Source: Fratercula arctica (taxonomy: Eukaryota; Chordata; Aves; Charadriiformes; Alcidae). Taken from it: a stretch of DNA of 64,000 nucleotides. Both the position numbers and the translations under genes were made by a program. The number at the start of each line of letters is the position of its first letter. The first letter of the stretch is position 1. The notes beneath the pieces were generated by a model that worked only from the letters and a program-made list of their open reading frames with translations, was not told where the DNA came from and did no database searches. The stretch spans positions 53,170,096 to 53,234,095 of the forward strand of contig CANTUZ010000003.1 of NCBI GenBank assembly GCA_947846985.1, written 5' to 3'. Shown one piece after another: positions 42,501-55,627 of the stretch.

Positions 42501-45500
42501 TTACTTCAGGCTCCTCCCTTTAAGAGTTTGTAAACATTTTGTGAAATTACTTACTCAACTCTAATTTACTCTTGGTGTGGAATCATTTTATTGCTTTAAC
42601 ACTTAATGAAATGAATCTTACTTGCACAGAGGAGACAGTAAATTGATTATGACTGCATATTCAAGAAGAGTATCAAGAGTCTTGAGGAGCTGGACACTTC
42701 TTGAAGTGTAGCCCTTTTGCTATAGCAATCAAAGTTGCAGCCCCAACTTGTATTTTTGCCTACCTTTAAAAGACATGAAATAGATTGTTACTTATAATGA
42801 AAGTGTTGGACAACTGTAATTGACAATATTAACTCACAGATCAAGACAGATAGGCCTATGACCCTGCTCCTGAATGTTATTTTTGGCTGCTAGGCCATGT
42901 TCTTAGGTCCAGCTGATCTGGCTGCCAGCTGCTTCTGGCACATGGAATCCTGGCACAAAAAGAAGCTGTGGTGTTGCAGGGTGCCGAGGATTTATGTTTT
43001 CACGTTGTATATCTTTCCCCATCCCATGACCTGCTTGTAGTGGGAGAGCTCTGTTACTGGGCTGCAAGGTTTGGGGGCCTGCCTGGGAAATGCCTGTACA
43101 GATGTACGTGACTTAGCTTCCAGTAAAATAGTTTTTTTTCAAGGATGTTGGGGAAACTCAAATCTTTAACCTGTGGTATTTGCAGATTACTGTGATTAGT
43201 AAAAATGTTACAACCTTTATAGGTCCATTGAGTTGGAAGAGCATTTTAAATCTTGTATATAGTCCTTTTTTCTTGAGACATCAATGAAAAAACTTAGTGC
43301 AGCCTTTTAGCTTAAATATTCAAGCACAAGAAATCAAGGAAGTTAGAAAATGGATAAATTAAAGATTTGCTTGAGCAAACTGCATTCCCTAACTAGAAAG
43401 AAACTAGTGACATAAAAAGTAAAGTGGTACACTTTTGATCCAGGTAGTATTACTACAGAAGCCTTAACTTTTGAAACCTGTAATACAAATTAACATCTCT
43501 TCCAGCCATTAGCAATTTTTTTCATTGCTGCTGTTAGCCTTTGCTTTTGTGCTGATGTTAAGTGTGTATATACAGCATCTAATGTAAAGGATCTAAAGCT
43601 CTTTGCGTAAATAGTTATTAACAGGTTTGTAAAGTAATGCATGGATTTGGCAAGAAGGGAGCCCAACTGGGAGAAAACAGGAACAAAAAAAATCTGTAAA
43701 GCTAAGGATTAGAGCTGACAGAACAAATTTCCATTGAATAATTATTCTACCTTATTACTGAAACATTTCTGAAAGCCCAAGTTTGATAGTCCAAGTAGTT
43801 TATCAATTTCTTTCAATGTTGGACCATGTCAGATTAAAATAGTTTATAGAGTTTACAGTTTTCAGAAAGTTTCCAGAAATTTCAAGTTAGTATAGAAAAA
43901 ATCAGATAGTTTAGGAGCTTCAGTTCCTACAGACATCACATCCTTACCAGTTTTGAAGAAATAGGCAGGACCCCAGAGGACAGAAATAACCAAGTTTTCA
44001 AATACTAATATTTGTGCTGGAGCTATGCTCAAAGAAGAGTTTTCTGCTAGTACGAACAGTAGCTTTTGGGTTTTGTTCAGGTACTTCCTTCTAGCAGAAG
44101 AGAAAACCTGTAAGGCAGAAAATTAAAACGTGGTTTAAGTAAACTAATAGCCCCAAATTCAAAGTACTTGAAAAATGACTTTTATAATTGCTTAAGATTG
44201 GGTTTAGGTTTGCTCTTTAGGGCATACTTTGGGTTACATGTAAACTTAACTTTTCTTATGCTTGATTTTCTGCCTTTGTCTCCTCACTTGAAACCAGCTT
44301 AATCTGCACAAGGCTCCTTCTAAAAATCCTTTTTTCTTTAGAACTTGTAACTCAAATAGATGTCAAAGGGAGATCTATAGATTGCAATGTAGGAACATAT
44401 TTTAAGTTTACAATGACAGCAATCTGGAGTAAATGCATTCAATATGATAAATTTCAAAGGTATCTGTGTGATTTTTATCTGAATGACTTAATAGTTTTAG
44501 AATGTCTTGATTTCTGTTTCTTGTTTACTCACAGTTTTTACAGTGTGCAGGTCTTACTTTGTCATGTACTTGCTTTGCTACATTTCTCTCCCTTATTTCT
44601 TGCCTTATTTCTTCCTGTTTGCCCATTGCCTCTTCTTCCTATTTGCCTCTTGACTCTTCTTTAATTTCTTTTTTTGGTGGCTTTCTCTTTCAGGATAACA
44701 TTTTGTCATCTGCCTTTCCAAAGTAAATGGCTTTATGTGGGCACCGAAAGAGGAAACATTCACATTGTCAATGTGGAATCATTTACTCTCTCAGGCTATG
44801 TCATCATGTGGAATAAAGCCATTGAACTGTGAGTTTAATCAAATATTGTCTGTTGAGGGGAGGGAACAGAAATGTCCCGGATGTTAACATCAGTTGCACT
44901 ACACCAATTACATGATCAAAGTACATAAATAGTCATGTGAATACTCCTTATTCTCATAAATGTGCAGCGTTAATATTAATATATATGTTTCTGCTTATAA
45001 CACTTTTTTTATCATAGTGCCTGAAATAGACATAAAAATCATTATCTGTGATGATAAAGAACTAAAGAAATAATATATGTTAAAATATAATGCAGCTGGT
45101 ACTTGGACAGGCATGTCACTTCTACGGTTTTGGGATTATAGCCCGAAGTATAAAGCTATGCATTGTAACAGGGATGATGCATGCTGAGTATAAATTTACT
45201 GGCTGAAAATGTAAATTTAGATAAGACTATTCCAGGAGCATAGTGTATTTTTTACAGCTATAGTCATTGCTTCTTTTTTGATAATAAATTTGTGTATGCC
45301 AACACAGTGTTTTGCGGGTGAAAACATACTTGTGTGCTGCTGTTCCTGTGTGGTTGTTTTGTTCCTAGATTGTTATGGCTATCTTCAAAGCATATGAAGT
45401 CCATCACTTCCCAAAGGTTGTTGAAACAAACACAGCTCTTTAGTAGTCCAGTTTGGGCAGTCTATGAATAATGGCAAGACCTGTTTTCCATCGTAAAAAT

Positions 45501-48500
45501 AAACATTTTACCTAACTGTGTCAATTCTGTAACAATAAGCATTAAGATAGATATTGTAAAACTAAGGGCAATTTTTTGAGTTGTGAATAAGCAGTAAATA
45601 AGTCTTTTCTTACAAGAAAACAGAAACTAAGTGCCTAGAAATAGACGGAAAGTATTTATGGGCTTGAAGATAAAAGTTACTCCATGCTGAAATGCCAATA
45701 GCTTGCTTACATGGAGTCTATATCTGCAGAATCTGTATTACTTGCAATTGTGTTGAGATGCAGTTTTGGGCAGGGAATTTTTTTTTAAATTAAATGGAAA
45801 TATTTCTTGTTTAGGTCATCCAAATCTCACCCAGGACCTATTGTCCACATTAGTGACAATCCGATGGACGAAGGAAAGGTAGGATATGTTTAAAGACTGT
45901 TCAATCTGTTATTTTTCAAGCAAGATTTTTTATTAAAATACAGATAATAACAGTTTTAAACTCTGAAAATAATATAAAGCAAGGTACATACATAACTGTA
46001 GGACACATTACTGGAATAATTGAATGCATTTTGTAATCAGAAACATCTGAAAATATAGCTGAAAGTGCTTAATTGCAAAAACTCTCAAAAACAAAAGCAA
46101 AGAATTTACGGTGGTAAAAACTGAGATGTTGCCAAAAAAACCCATTTATAACCTGAGTGCAGAAATAGCATGATAGACATTAAATAAACATAATGCTCTT
46201 GGGTGTTGCTGTTTCACAACTTCTTGTTTTAATAGTGTGCTAGTTACAAGCTTGTATCATACACACCTGAGTTTCAGTCCATCAAGGAGAGTTTCACAAG
46301 TAGAACTTTCTTCTTCATTGGGATGAAGTTCACTGCAGTAAGTGCATAACTAATGGGTTTCTCTGTAGAATTAGGTTTGAATCGCATTGCAGAATCGTGG
46401 ACCCTAGAGTATGTATGCAATGAAGCTATGGCAACCTCAGAAAAGACAGAACTATTTGTTCTGGTGTATTCCATCCTCAAGCCACTTTTATTTTCAATTA
46501 AAGTTTAAGAATTGCTGTTTTTATCAACGAGGCTAGCAACCAGTGTTTTAGAATCTGACCTTATACTCCTTTCTAATAAGAAAAATATTGCTGAAATAAA
46601 CCCTGTGCAGTTGCAAGAACCTGCTGTGTACTCACTGTGTAATCACTTTTTACTAAATCGAATATGTCTAATATTTTTAGAGTATTTTAGTGCTGTATAG
46701 CACTAAAATAGATCAAATACTTTACCTGTAAGCTGGTACAAGATCTATTATTTTTCATACTGGAAATAACTGTACACCTTTTCACATGCTGAAGAGACTG
46801 TCCAGGCTAAACCTCTAGGTATTGATTTAGAGCTCTATCCTTGACTACAATGGCATGTGTGTGAAGGCAGTGTTTTCTAACTTGTAATACGAAGGACTTT
46901 CCTAAGGGCACTTCTATTTGCTCACAGGAAATAGGCTGTTTCAACAGCGAGTAAATCCCAGCACCCAACTACTCCTTTTTTTGTAAGTCCATGCTGGGGA
47001 AAAAGAAGTGGGAGTGAAGGTGTGCTACTTAATACTAGGAGCTGTAGCATTTTCCTGTAGCAACATTGCTCAAAGGAAAGATCTCACAGTAGATCCAGCA
47101 GCTATAGAAGGCAGCAATGCAGCTTCGTCTTTCATATAGCAGCTGCCAAGACCGTTACTACTGCCTTGTGATGGCCTTGTTTTGTTTTTATTAAGAGAAA
47201 TGTGACTTAAGATAGGAGAGCAAAACACTTAGATACTCAACAATGTGTTAGGCCAATTATTATGAGCAATTTGTATCTTCAGTCCCTGCAGAAATGGTTT
47301 AATGTTGTTTCTAGCAAAAAGATTATTTGGAAAATTATCTTGTTTAATTTTTCTCTAGCTTTCCTCTCTTTAATAACTAATGTTCTCAGTGTTCCTTTAG
47401 CCACTTATCAATTGTGAGCTGTTACCTAGAACTTCAGGAAGGATATGTGTTCTTCCAGCAAATCTAAGCAGAAAAAATTCTAGTGAGGAAAATTAACAAT
47501 AAAAAGTTCTCTTTTCCAACTCTCTCACATTTTCACACAGGACGGAAGACACTTAAAGCTTAATGTTGATGTTTCTGGAACTCAAAGGGACTGTTCAGAA
47601 GAATGCATTATTTCTTTCTAATTTTGCATGAATGCTAGTATATTAGCTGTAAGTTTAGGAGAATGACAAGCATAAAGTAAACCTCTCTAACATATTCTTC
47701 TTCACTGTTTTTCACTAACTTTTGTCTTCATAGGTACTTGTAGTTACTACATGTAGTATTATGCTGCATCTCTTTGGGGGAAGAACTATAGGCATTGCAA
47801 ATGGCTTTATAAGGATAAGCAAAATAATACCTTAATATATCTGCTCATTATTGCAGCTTCTGATTGGCTTTGAGTCTGGAACAGTGGTATTATGGGATCT
47901 GAAGTCAAAGAAGGCAGATTACAGATACACACATGATGAGGTAACATTTTTTCATCTGCATTACTATGGGGATATCATTTGCTATTCTAATAGCAACTTG
48001 GTTTATTTTTTTTATTTCTTCTCCTGAATTTGAAATTGCAAGTACTTGAGCTTTTCTCTAAAAGAGCCATAGAGTTTGAATAATAGGAACTTCAGACTAG
48101 ATAAATGTTCACTGAGTTGAAGTTTGTGAAGCAATGAGTGGTGGCATGGGTTGGATTTCTTTACTAATTTTGGGGGCTGGGAGGTGGAAGCTTTCAGATA
48201 CTTTTTCTGTTGAGTAATGTGACTTTCACCTGTGTTAAGACCTTGAGTCTTAAGTTGAAACAAGGTGGTATAGCAATTTCTGTAACTTGGAATCTCTCTC
48301 ATATTCTGAAAAGGCAGAGAAGAAATCACTAAACAGTCTCAGTAGACTCAGTAGAAATAAAACTGGGGGAGTTTAAAAAAAAAAAAAACCACAAAAAAAA
48401 CCACAAAACCAAAACGGCATTGACTGACCCTATTTTCTTAGAACTTGATTCTTGAGAGAATGTAGGCTTCTTGAAAGAATGAGATTAAGAAAAATCATTT

Positions 48501-51500
48501 GATGTAACATGCAACTTGATTAATTTTATTTAAAATAACATAACATTAGCCTCAATTACATTTCATTGATTATAAAATGTCTGAATCATTGTTCAGTACC
48601 AGTTAGGTCTGTTTCTTGTATCACAGAGGGTGGTGTGTGTTTTTGTTAGCTTTGTGATGAACTTCTCACAAGACAGGATTTGTGTTTTTTGTGGAGGTTC
48701 TGGCTCAGTACTTGTGCTTGTGTGTCTGTTAGCTCTACAAATGAAGAGTTTATTTGAAGAGGGAGTCTCTGAAGTAGTCGAAGCCTTAGATCATCAGAGC
48801 TGTATTAAACATCAGAGCTGAATGAGGTTTCTTTGAGGTTTATACAGGCATTTCTGAACACACAAAGTATGTTATGTGAAGAGCAATTTTCTACCTTCCA
48901 GTTTCATTGCCTGCACCTAATTAATTCCCTCTGTTTCTTTGTTTCATAAACTTAACTCGTATCTCCATCATCTTTTTCTAGTCTTAATCAAGTTCTTCCT
49001 ATCCTCTTGCTCTTCTCTAACTTTCTTTTTTTAAACATTCTACTTTATCTTTGTTTTATAAAAGAGAAACACAACAACATATTATATTCAAGATGTGGGC
49101 ATGCTGGATTTATGGTGTGGAATAATTGTTTGGTCTTGCTTTCTTTGTCTCTTGATCTTGATACCGGATTATCCTTTTAATGCTGAAAGCATTAAGCAGA
49201 TAATTCCTTGGAATAGCCTACTGAAAACCAGTCTCATGCTTCAGTGTTAATTGTCATCTCAAAGTCCATTGCACTTACACATAGTTCCACATCTACTTAG
49301 TTGGACAATAAAAATTTTTCTGCAGTTCTTCAGTGGAATCTTGATTTCTACCCTGAATATGCCTTGGTACTGTCAGCAGACCTATCACCTTTAGTATGCT
49401 TGTTCTAACTTTCTGAGTTATGAATATACTGAGCAGCACAAGTCCCTGAGGGTCTCTACCAATTACCTTCATCCATGAACTAATCAATTACTGCCAGCCT
49501 GGTTTTATTCTAGCTTGCTTTTGCTTCCTGATACCTTAACCAATTATTCATCTGTTCAAGGATCTCTGGTATGTTTTGGTTTTAGTTTCCTTTGAGAGAT
49601 ATTGTTGAAAGACTGAAAATTGCGTAGACAGCTTAGTTGGGGTTTCCATTAGCCACGTGCTTGTTAACATTTAAGAGGTCTGGATATGATTTCCTTTTAC
49701 AAAAAAGCATGTTGACTTCTCTTACCTGGTATATTATACTCATCCATATGTTGATTAACTCTACTTTTTAAGTAAAGTTTTGTTGCAATTTCTAGAAATT
49801 TACCCAAGGTAGACACAATGCTGCTTATTCTGTTTTTCTTTGGATTGTCTGGACCGCTTGTTTAAAAACTGACTCCATACTTGTCATCTTCCTGAACCAA
49901 CCCAGATTTGAAGGTTGCAAACAGTGATGAATAGTTCAGCTGTTTCATCTTTGATTTCCTTTAGGATTTATAAGTGAATGTATTGCTGTTCAGTTTGTTT
50001 TTTGATTGCAGGAGAGAATAAAATACCTTAGGTAAGATCCTTTGGTAAAGAAATATGCATTATTGTAAGTTGGGAATGGATAGGAGGGGGAGAGAAAAGA
50101 AGATGATGTATGGAGTGAACTTGATGAATTTCACTGTCCTCATTAGTGAGAATCAACATACAGTAAAGTTGCTTAAAAAAAAAATAAATTGGCCATTCGA
50201 GTCTTAAAAGTTGAAGTCCACTTTTTCTGTGGGTTCAGATTGCCCTTTAAGAAAAATTTCTCTTTCGAAAAAGAATTACTGTATGCAGTAATAATTTGTT
50301 GGTTCTCATCCATTTAACATTGTATGACAAGGTATTTATTCTTCAATGGGCAAGTTATTTAGATCTAATCTTCTAAGAAGGAAGGCAGAATAGAATAATG
50401 TCCCTCTCATTTATTTGGATTTGATACAGTTAGGCAGTTTAAAGTTCTTCTGGATTCTGGCCTGAATAGCATAGAAATAAAATGATTAATTTGGTCTAAC
50501 AGAATTGAAAAATATGTGTTTCTTGAAAGGTGCCATTGTAGAGAGTGCCGTAATTGTTTCTGGACCGATGGCCTTGAGAGAAGATCCTATCAGATACAGA
50601 AAAGATAATGAATAGGAAGCTGCAGAAAGTGAATGATTCTATGTATGCTATATATATCTGTCTGTCTTTTTTTTAAGTGCATGTCAGGTGAAGTAGGGCT
50701 TCTCCGGTATCTTTCTTTCATTTTATTCTTCAGTGCCTCTCAGTTTTGTGTTCAGCTGTGAAAATGCAGAATCTCCCTCAGTTTGTCAGTGAAAGGAATG
50801 TTCAACTCCATAATGTTACCATAATGTGACCATAATATTATGGTCAGTGCTGACTAACTAGTGGCCTATATAAATATACTGTTCTTGTTGTTTTTCAGCT
50901 AGCACACTTTCAAATAAGTGAAGGTAAATGTTAAGAAATCCAGAAGAAACAGTTTTTGTATTGCATTTTTCAAGAATCACAGAATGTGTTGGGTTGGAAG
51001 GGACCTTTAAAGGTCATCTAGTCCAACCCCCCTGCAGTAAGCAGGGACATCAATGATATAGCCACATAATAAAAACTTCGGTAGTTTTTATGAGCGGCTT
51101 CCTTACCAGAAAAGAGAAAAGCATTCTCACTTGCTTAATGATGAAAGAAATTACTGTGAAAAGGTGAGTAACTTTTTGAGTCTCAGACAAGTAACACCAT
51201 AACTGTTACTGTGAAAAATGCTGACTGGCATTGTTGGAATTCTGATAAGGTAAACTGTTCATTCTAGTTGAATATTTTAGCAATTCAAATATGTAACCAA
51301 AAATGAAATGTCTATATATGTAGTAAGCAACTAATTCTTTTCAGTTGCAGGCTAGTACAGTTGTGTAGATTTTAAAGTAGAATGGAGAAGTCAGAAACTG
51401 GGGAAATTCACTGAATTGAGCAAGACACAGATGGTACAGCTAACCAAGGTTTTGGGTAAGAGGGGAGTAACTAGTAGACAGTTCTAGGCAGCAATAACTT

Positions 51501-54500
51501 ACTGTGTGTCCATTCTAAATTTGACTGTACCTTGATTTTATTCTTTTTCCCTTTTTCCGCACATTTGAGACTGGTGTTAGTTTTGTTCTCTTAACATGTA
51601 ATACTACATATTTGAAAAACTGGTCAAGAAGGTGCAACCACAATCTGATTCTTAAGATACGTAATAGAAGTAACCAAAGTGTTTTTATGAGGATGTAGCC
51701 AGGATTTAACACAATTCAAAACTTCTAGAGTTAAACTTGCTTTTGTGGTTTTTTTCCTGGAATATCTTTTATCGTTGACTGGAGCGCTAAGACATCTGCT
51801 CTCTCTATAACAAAGGAGCCTAAAAAATCGGTTGCCATATTAATTCCTTATTTAGCTCTTTCTCTCGTCTATCCCCGATAACAAATAACTAGTGTGACGT
51901 ATCGTAAAGTATTGTAATGTTTTGCCAAGACCTTTATTGACTAGCTTAGTCTAATCTAAGATTAGTATTGTTGCCCAAAAAGGCAGTCTTAACCCGACCA
52001 CCCCAGCAATAGCTTTCCATAAGGAGTTGTGGCTGCGTGACAATACAGCATGTCACAATATAATTAACTCTTTTCCCCACTTCCTGTACACCCAAGAAAA
52101 GTATCAGTTGGAAAGACCCATTGCACATGAAAACTTAAGATATGAGGAAGATCTTCAGACTTTCTGGCAATGTAGTGGTTTCTTTGCTCAAGAGAGTACA
52201 CACACAGAGTCTAGCAGTGGCAGAATAATGCCTTATCTCATGAGATCTCCTCCGCTTCTGATAAGCATGGCACAGAGCAGAGAAAGCTCTCTGCTATTTC
52301 ACTTCCTGCTAGCAAACCTTGTGAACTCAAATACTTCTGTGCACAGAATCTTTCTAGCTCTTGCTTCTTGTCGATTTCCTGGCCTGTGGCTTTGCCAGAG
52401 GCTTCCTTCATATGCTGACTGTAAGGGCTGTGTTCCATCCATGAACGTGTTTCACGCCTTCCCTCACAGAGGGTAATAGACATGACATTCTGCCCTGTAG
52501 CAGGAGCAGGATTTTAAACCTGAGGATTTATATCCTTGGTTCTCCACTTGTTCTTGGTGAGAGCTCTTCTGAGTGTGGAGTTGACAACTAGTAAGAAGAG
52601 GGCAACTTAGTCCAATCTTGTCACATGTGAGATCTGGTGCAGAGCTGTTCATCAGACACAGGAAATGCGGTCTGGTCTCCCTTCTTCCTCCCTGACTGTG
52701 CCATCTCAGACTGCTGAAGTGGAAAGTCACAGAGGGATCTTGTTTGGTGAATCAGGCCTGTTTATTAGCACCAGGGGAACATTCTCTGGCTCTAACCCTA
52801 TTGAAAACAAATAATTCTTCTGGTACTGACTAACTGTGTAGTCCCATCAGTCTCATAAAATCCATCATCACCAGTCACTGCAGAGGTGATGACTGATTCT
52901 GTGTCTATTAGAAATTGTAGTGCTCTACCTGGGGTGTGAGCATTGTTGCTGCTGGGATTTACAGGACTGACATCAGCAGAGCTTGGAGCAACAGCACAGC
53001 TGCGGTTCTGCATGACATCAAGGCACTAGGTGTAGCTGTCAGGACCCTGGAGGTGAATCCTCTCCTGCTGTGCAGTCTTTTTCCTGTAGCAGTGCTGTGA
53101 AACACACTTCTCTGTTTTGTTTGAGTGATGGTGGCTGTTAATGGGTGACTAGGCTTCATCAGGCATCATGAACATAACGGCCAGACACATTGCTATCATA
53201 AAGACTGTTTGCTGGAAATTTGCCATTGAATCAGTCTCCTCCTCTGTTGTGTGAAAGGGGCAAAGCAGTTTTGGCAGAAAATAAACCCCCTTGCGTTCTA
53301 GCACTCCTCACCGAGGTGGGAGGCTAGGTGTGGCTAGGTTTAAATTCTGAGTGGTGCCCAATTCACCACTATCAGTCCAGTCGCGTTTAAGGTATTAAAC
53401 TGTTACGATTTGGATACACTAATAATGGGACTGCACCTTCAGTCTAGTTGTGCTTGTGAACTGGCACGGCCACTCTCAAGTTCTTGGTCACGTTCAATGG
53501 GAAACTGAAATGACTAGCTACTTAAACAGTGCAGTTTATTTAAGCAACAGATATATAGGTTCTTATGATTGCCAGTGATAAATACACTGTCTGCAAAGCA
53601 CGTGCAAATAAAAGTACTGTTAAATATATAAAACACGGGACAAAGTTATAAACAATACAGCCTGGCTATAAATGTAGGAAAGAGACTCTCTAGAGAGATT
53701 TCTAAGTTTCCCAAGGAAGCACTCGGTATAGCCTAAGTCTTACCCACAGGCGTCCCTATGGGGGGAAGAAAGGCTCAGCCCGTCGACTGGTCCTAGAAGT
53801 CAAAGGCAGTCTGTGATGGAGTCGTCCTTGACTTGTTCATGATGGTGCCAAAACCGCTTTGCCCCTTTCTCACAACGTCCTCTCTCATCACTTTAGTGGA
53901 CGTTGATCCTAAAACATGTGGCTTGGGGAGCTGTGTGGTCTACCACCATCATTTGATGCATTTCTTCTTGACTCAAAACTTCAGGTGTGTCAAGGGGTCC
54001 AAATGCTATGATCTTCCTCTGCAAAGGAACAACAAGGGTCAAACTCCCTGCATGATCAGAGGTTTATAAAAAGATACATATGTGATTTCCTCAGGGAAGA
54101 ATCTGAATCCTGCTATAGCTTTTTGTTGGTTCCTGTTTGGTTTCATTCCAAATTACTTCACCTTTAGGAGGCTTTCTTGAAGCAAATTCCCATGTTGTGG
54201 TGGGGCAGTTTCATTTATTGCCTAGGAAGCTAGGTCAGTGGAACACTATCCACGCTTTCTTCCTGTCTGAACACGTGTGCCTGCCCAGCACCCTGCCCTG
54301 ATAGTTGCAGCAGAAGAATGCTAGGAGCTCTCATCCCAAGACAGGAATGCTTATAAGGTGGGCAACACCACCACCTCTAAAACCTTTCTAATCATATTTC
54401 TGCTTAACCGTGGCTGGGGTAGGCAGCTGTAGGTCACGATCAGTATTAGTGCTGATTGCTGGCATATTGTTCCCTCCACAACATTATAGGTCCTAAACAG

Positions 54501-55584
54501 GGAATTTAATTAGAGTTACAAATGAGATCCTGAACTTCCAGTACTGTATACTTTTTATTGTAACAGCAATATGTCTCATGTTTAGAATTAGTTAGAAGAA
54601 TGCACAAATGTAACATTCTTTTTCAGGGAATTTGGAGGAAATTATCTGTGACATAATGGAACTGCAGTTGTGAATCAGCTTTGCTTTAGAAAGCTTTTTT
54701 GAAACGCTTTCCACAAAATGTCCCTTTTGTCTTGGGCAGGCTCAGCAGAAAAATAAAACTGTAAATTCTGTTTGCATCATTCTTAAGTCTTTTATGTTCA
54801 AACATTGGGGCCTTCAAACAAAAAAAAAAAAAAGGAAGCTATGCATATCTTAAGTGGAATACAGTTTATATGGCAAAGATTTCCCATACTATGTTTTCTG
54901 CCATGAAAGAAATAAAACAAATTTCTCAACTGTTAGTTTTGTTTCTAAAAAATTGAAGTGTGACTTTTGAAAACTAAAACTAGTTTTTAATAAAATCCAT
55001 TCTTCTAGTATTTTGTTCTGATTTAAAGTAAGCTTTGATAGCATTAACTCAGCAACTGTATTATAGATTACTATTTTTAGGCTCAATGTTCTGTTACATG
55101 GCTGAGTGTAAGAGATTATTTTATGGCATTACAGACATGTCAAAGTAGCCTATGGGATTAAGGGGGGGAGGGCGGGAGCAACCCTGACATGTGACTTGAC
55201 AGAAACCAAAGCATGTCAATGCAGTCCTTGGGCACTTGCATGTCTCCTTGCATCAAAACGATTTTCATGATATATTGCCATTTAAGTCTCAGTAGCTATA
55301 CTCTTTTTTTTTTTCCATTTGCAGCATTTTTCCTCTTTCTTTTTTAGGCTATTGACCAGAGTTAGCATAGTTACTCCTGTACTAGTGCATGATCCTGTCA
55401 TAAGGGATTACTGGATGTTGGGATCCATATGACCAGTGATACATTCCACAAAAATATTTGAGATAGTTGAATCAGCACCAGCTGATTTAACCACACTGCT
55501 GTATTATGGAGACCAGATGAAGTTTTAAATCAGGATAGGAATTATGATCAAGACTTTGAGAGTTTTATTCTGTCTCAGTAAGTT

Positions 55585-55627
<43 letters not shown>

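Larger units (their letters stand above)
33819..44693 (+). other. STXBP5 intron 4 (10.9 kb)
   Basis: Holds an AT-rich ATTAATAATT cluster (33893-33948), a 26-bp-period duplication (34749-34789), an everted AGGTCA pair (37460-37478), an A/C-rich tract (37553-37614) and a 12-bp tandem duplication (41962-41985). GC-richer patches at about 38820-40130 and 42880-43090 have no recognised origin. The acceptor is CTTTCTCTTTCAG. No other exon seen. Confidence 0.85.
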
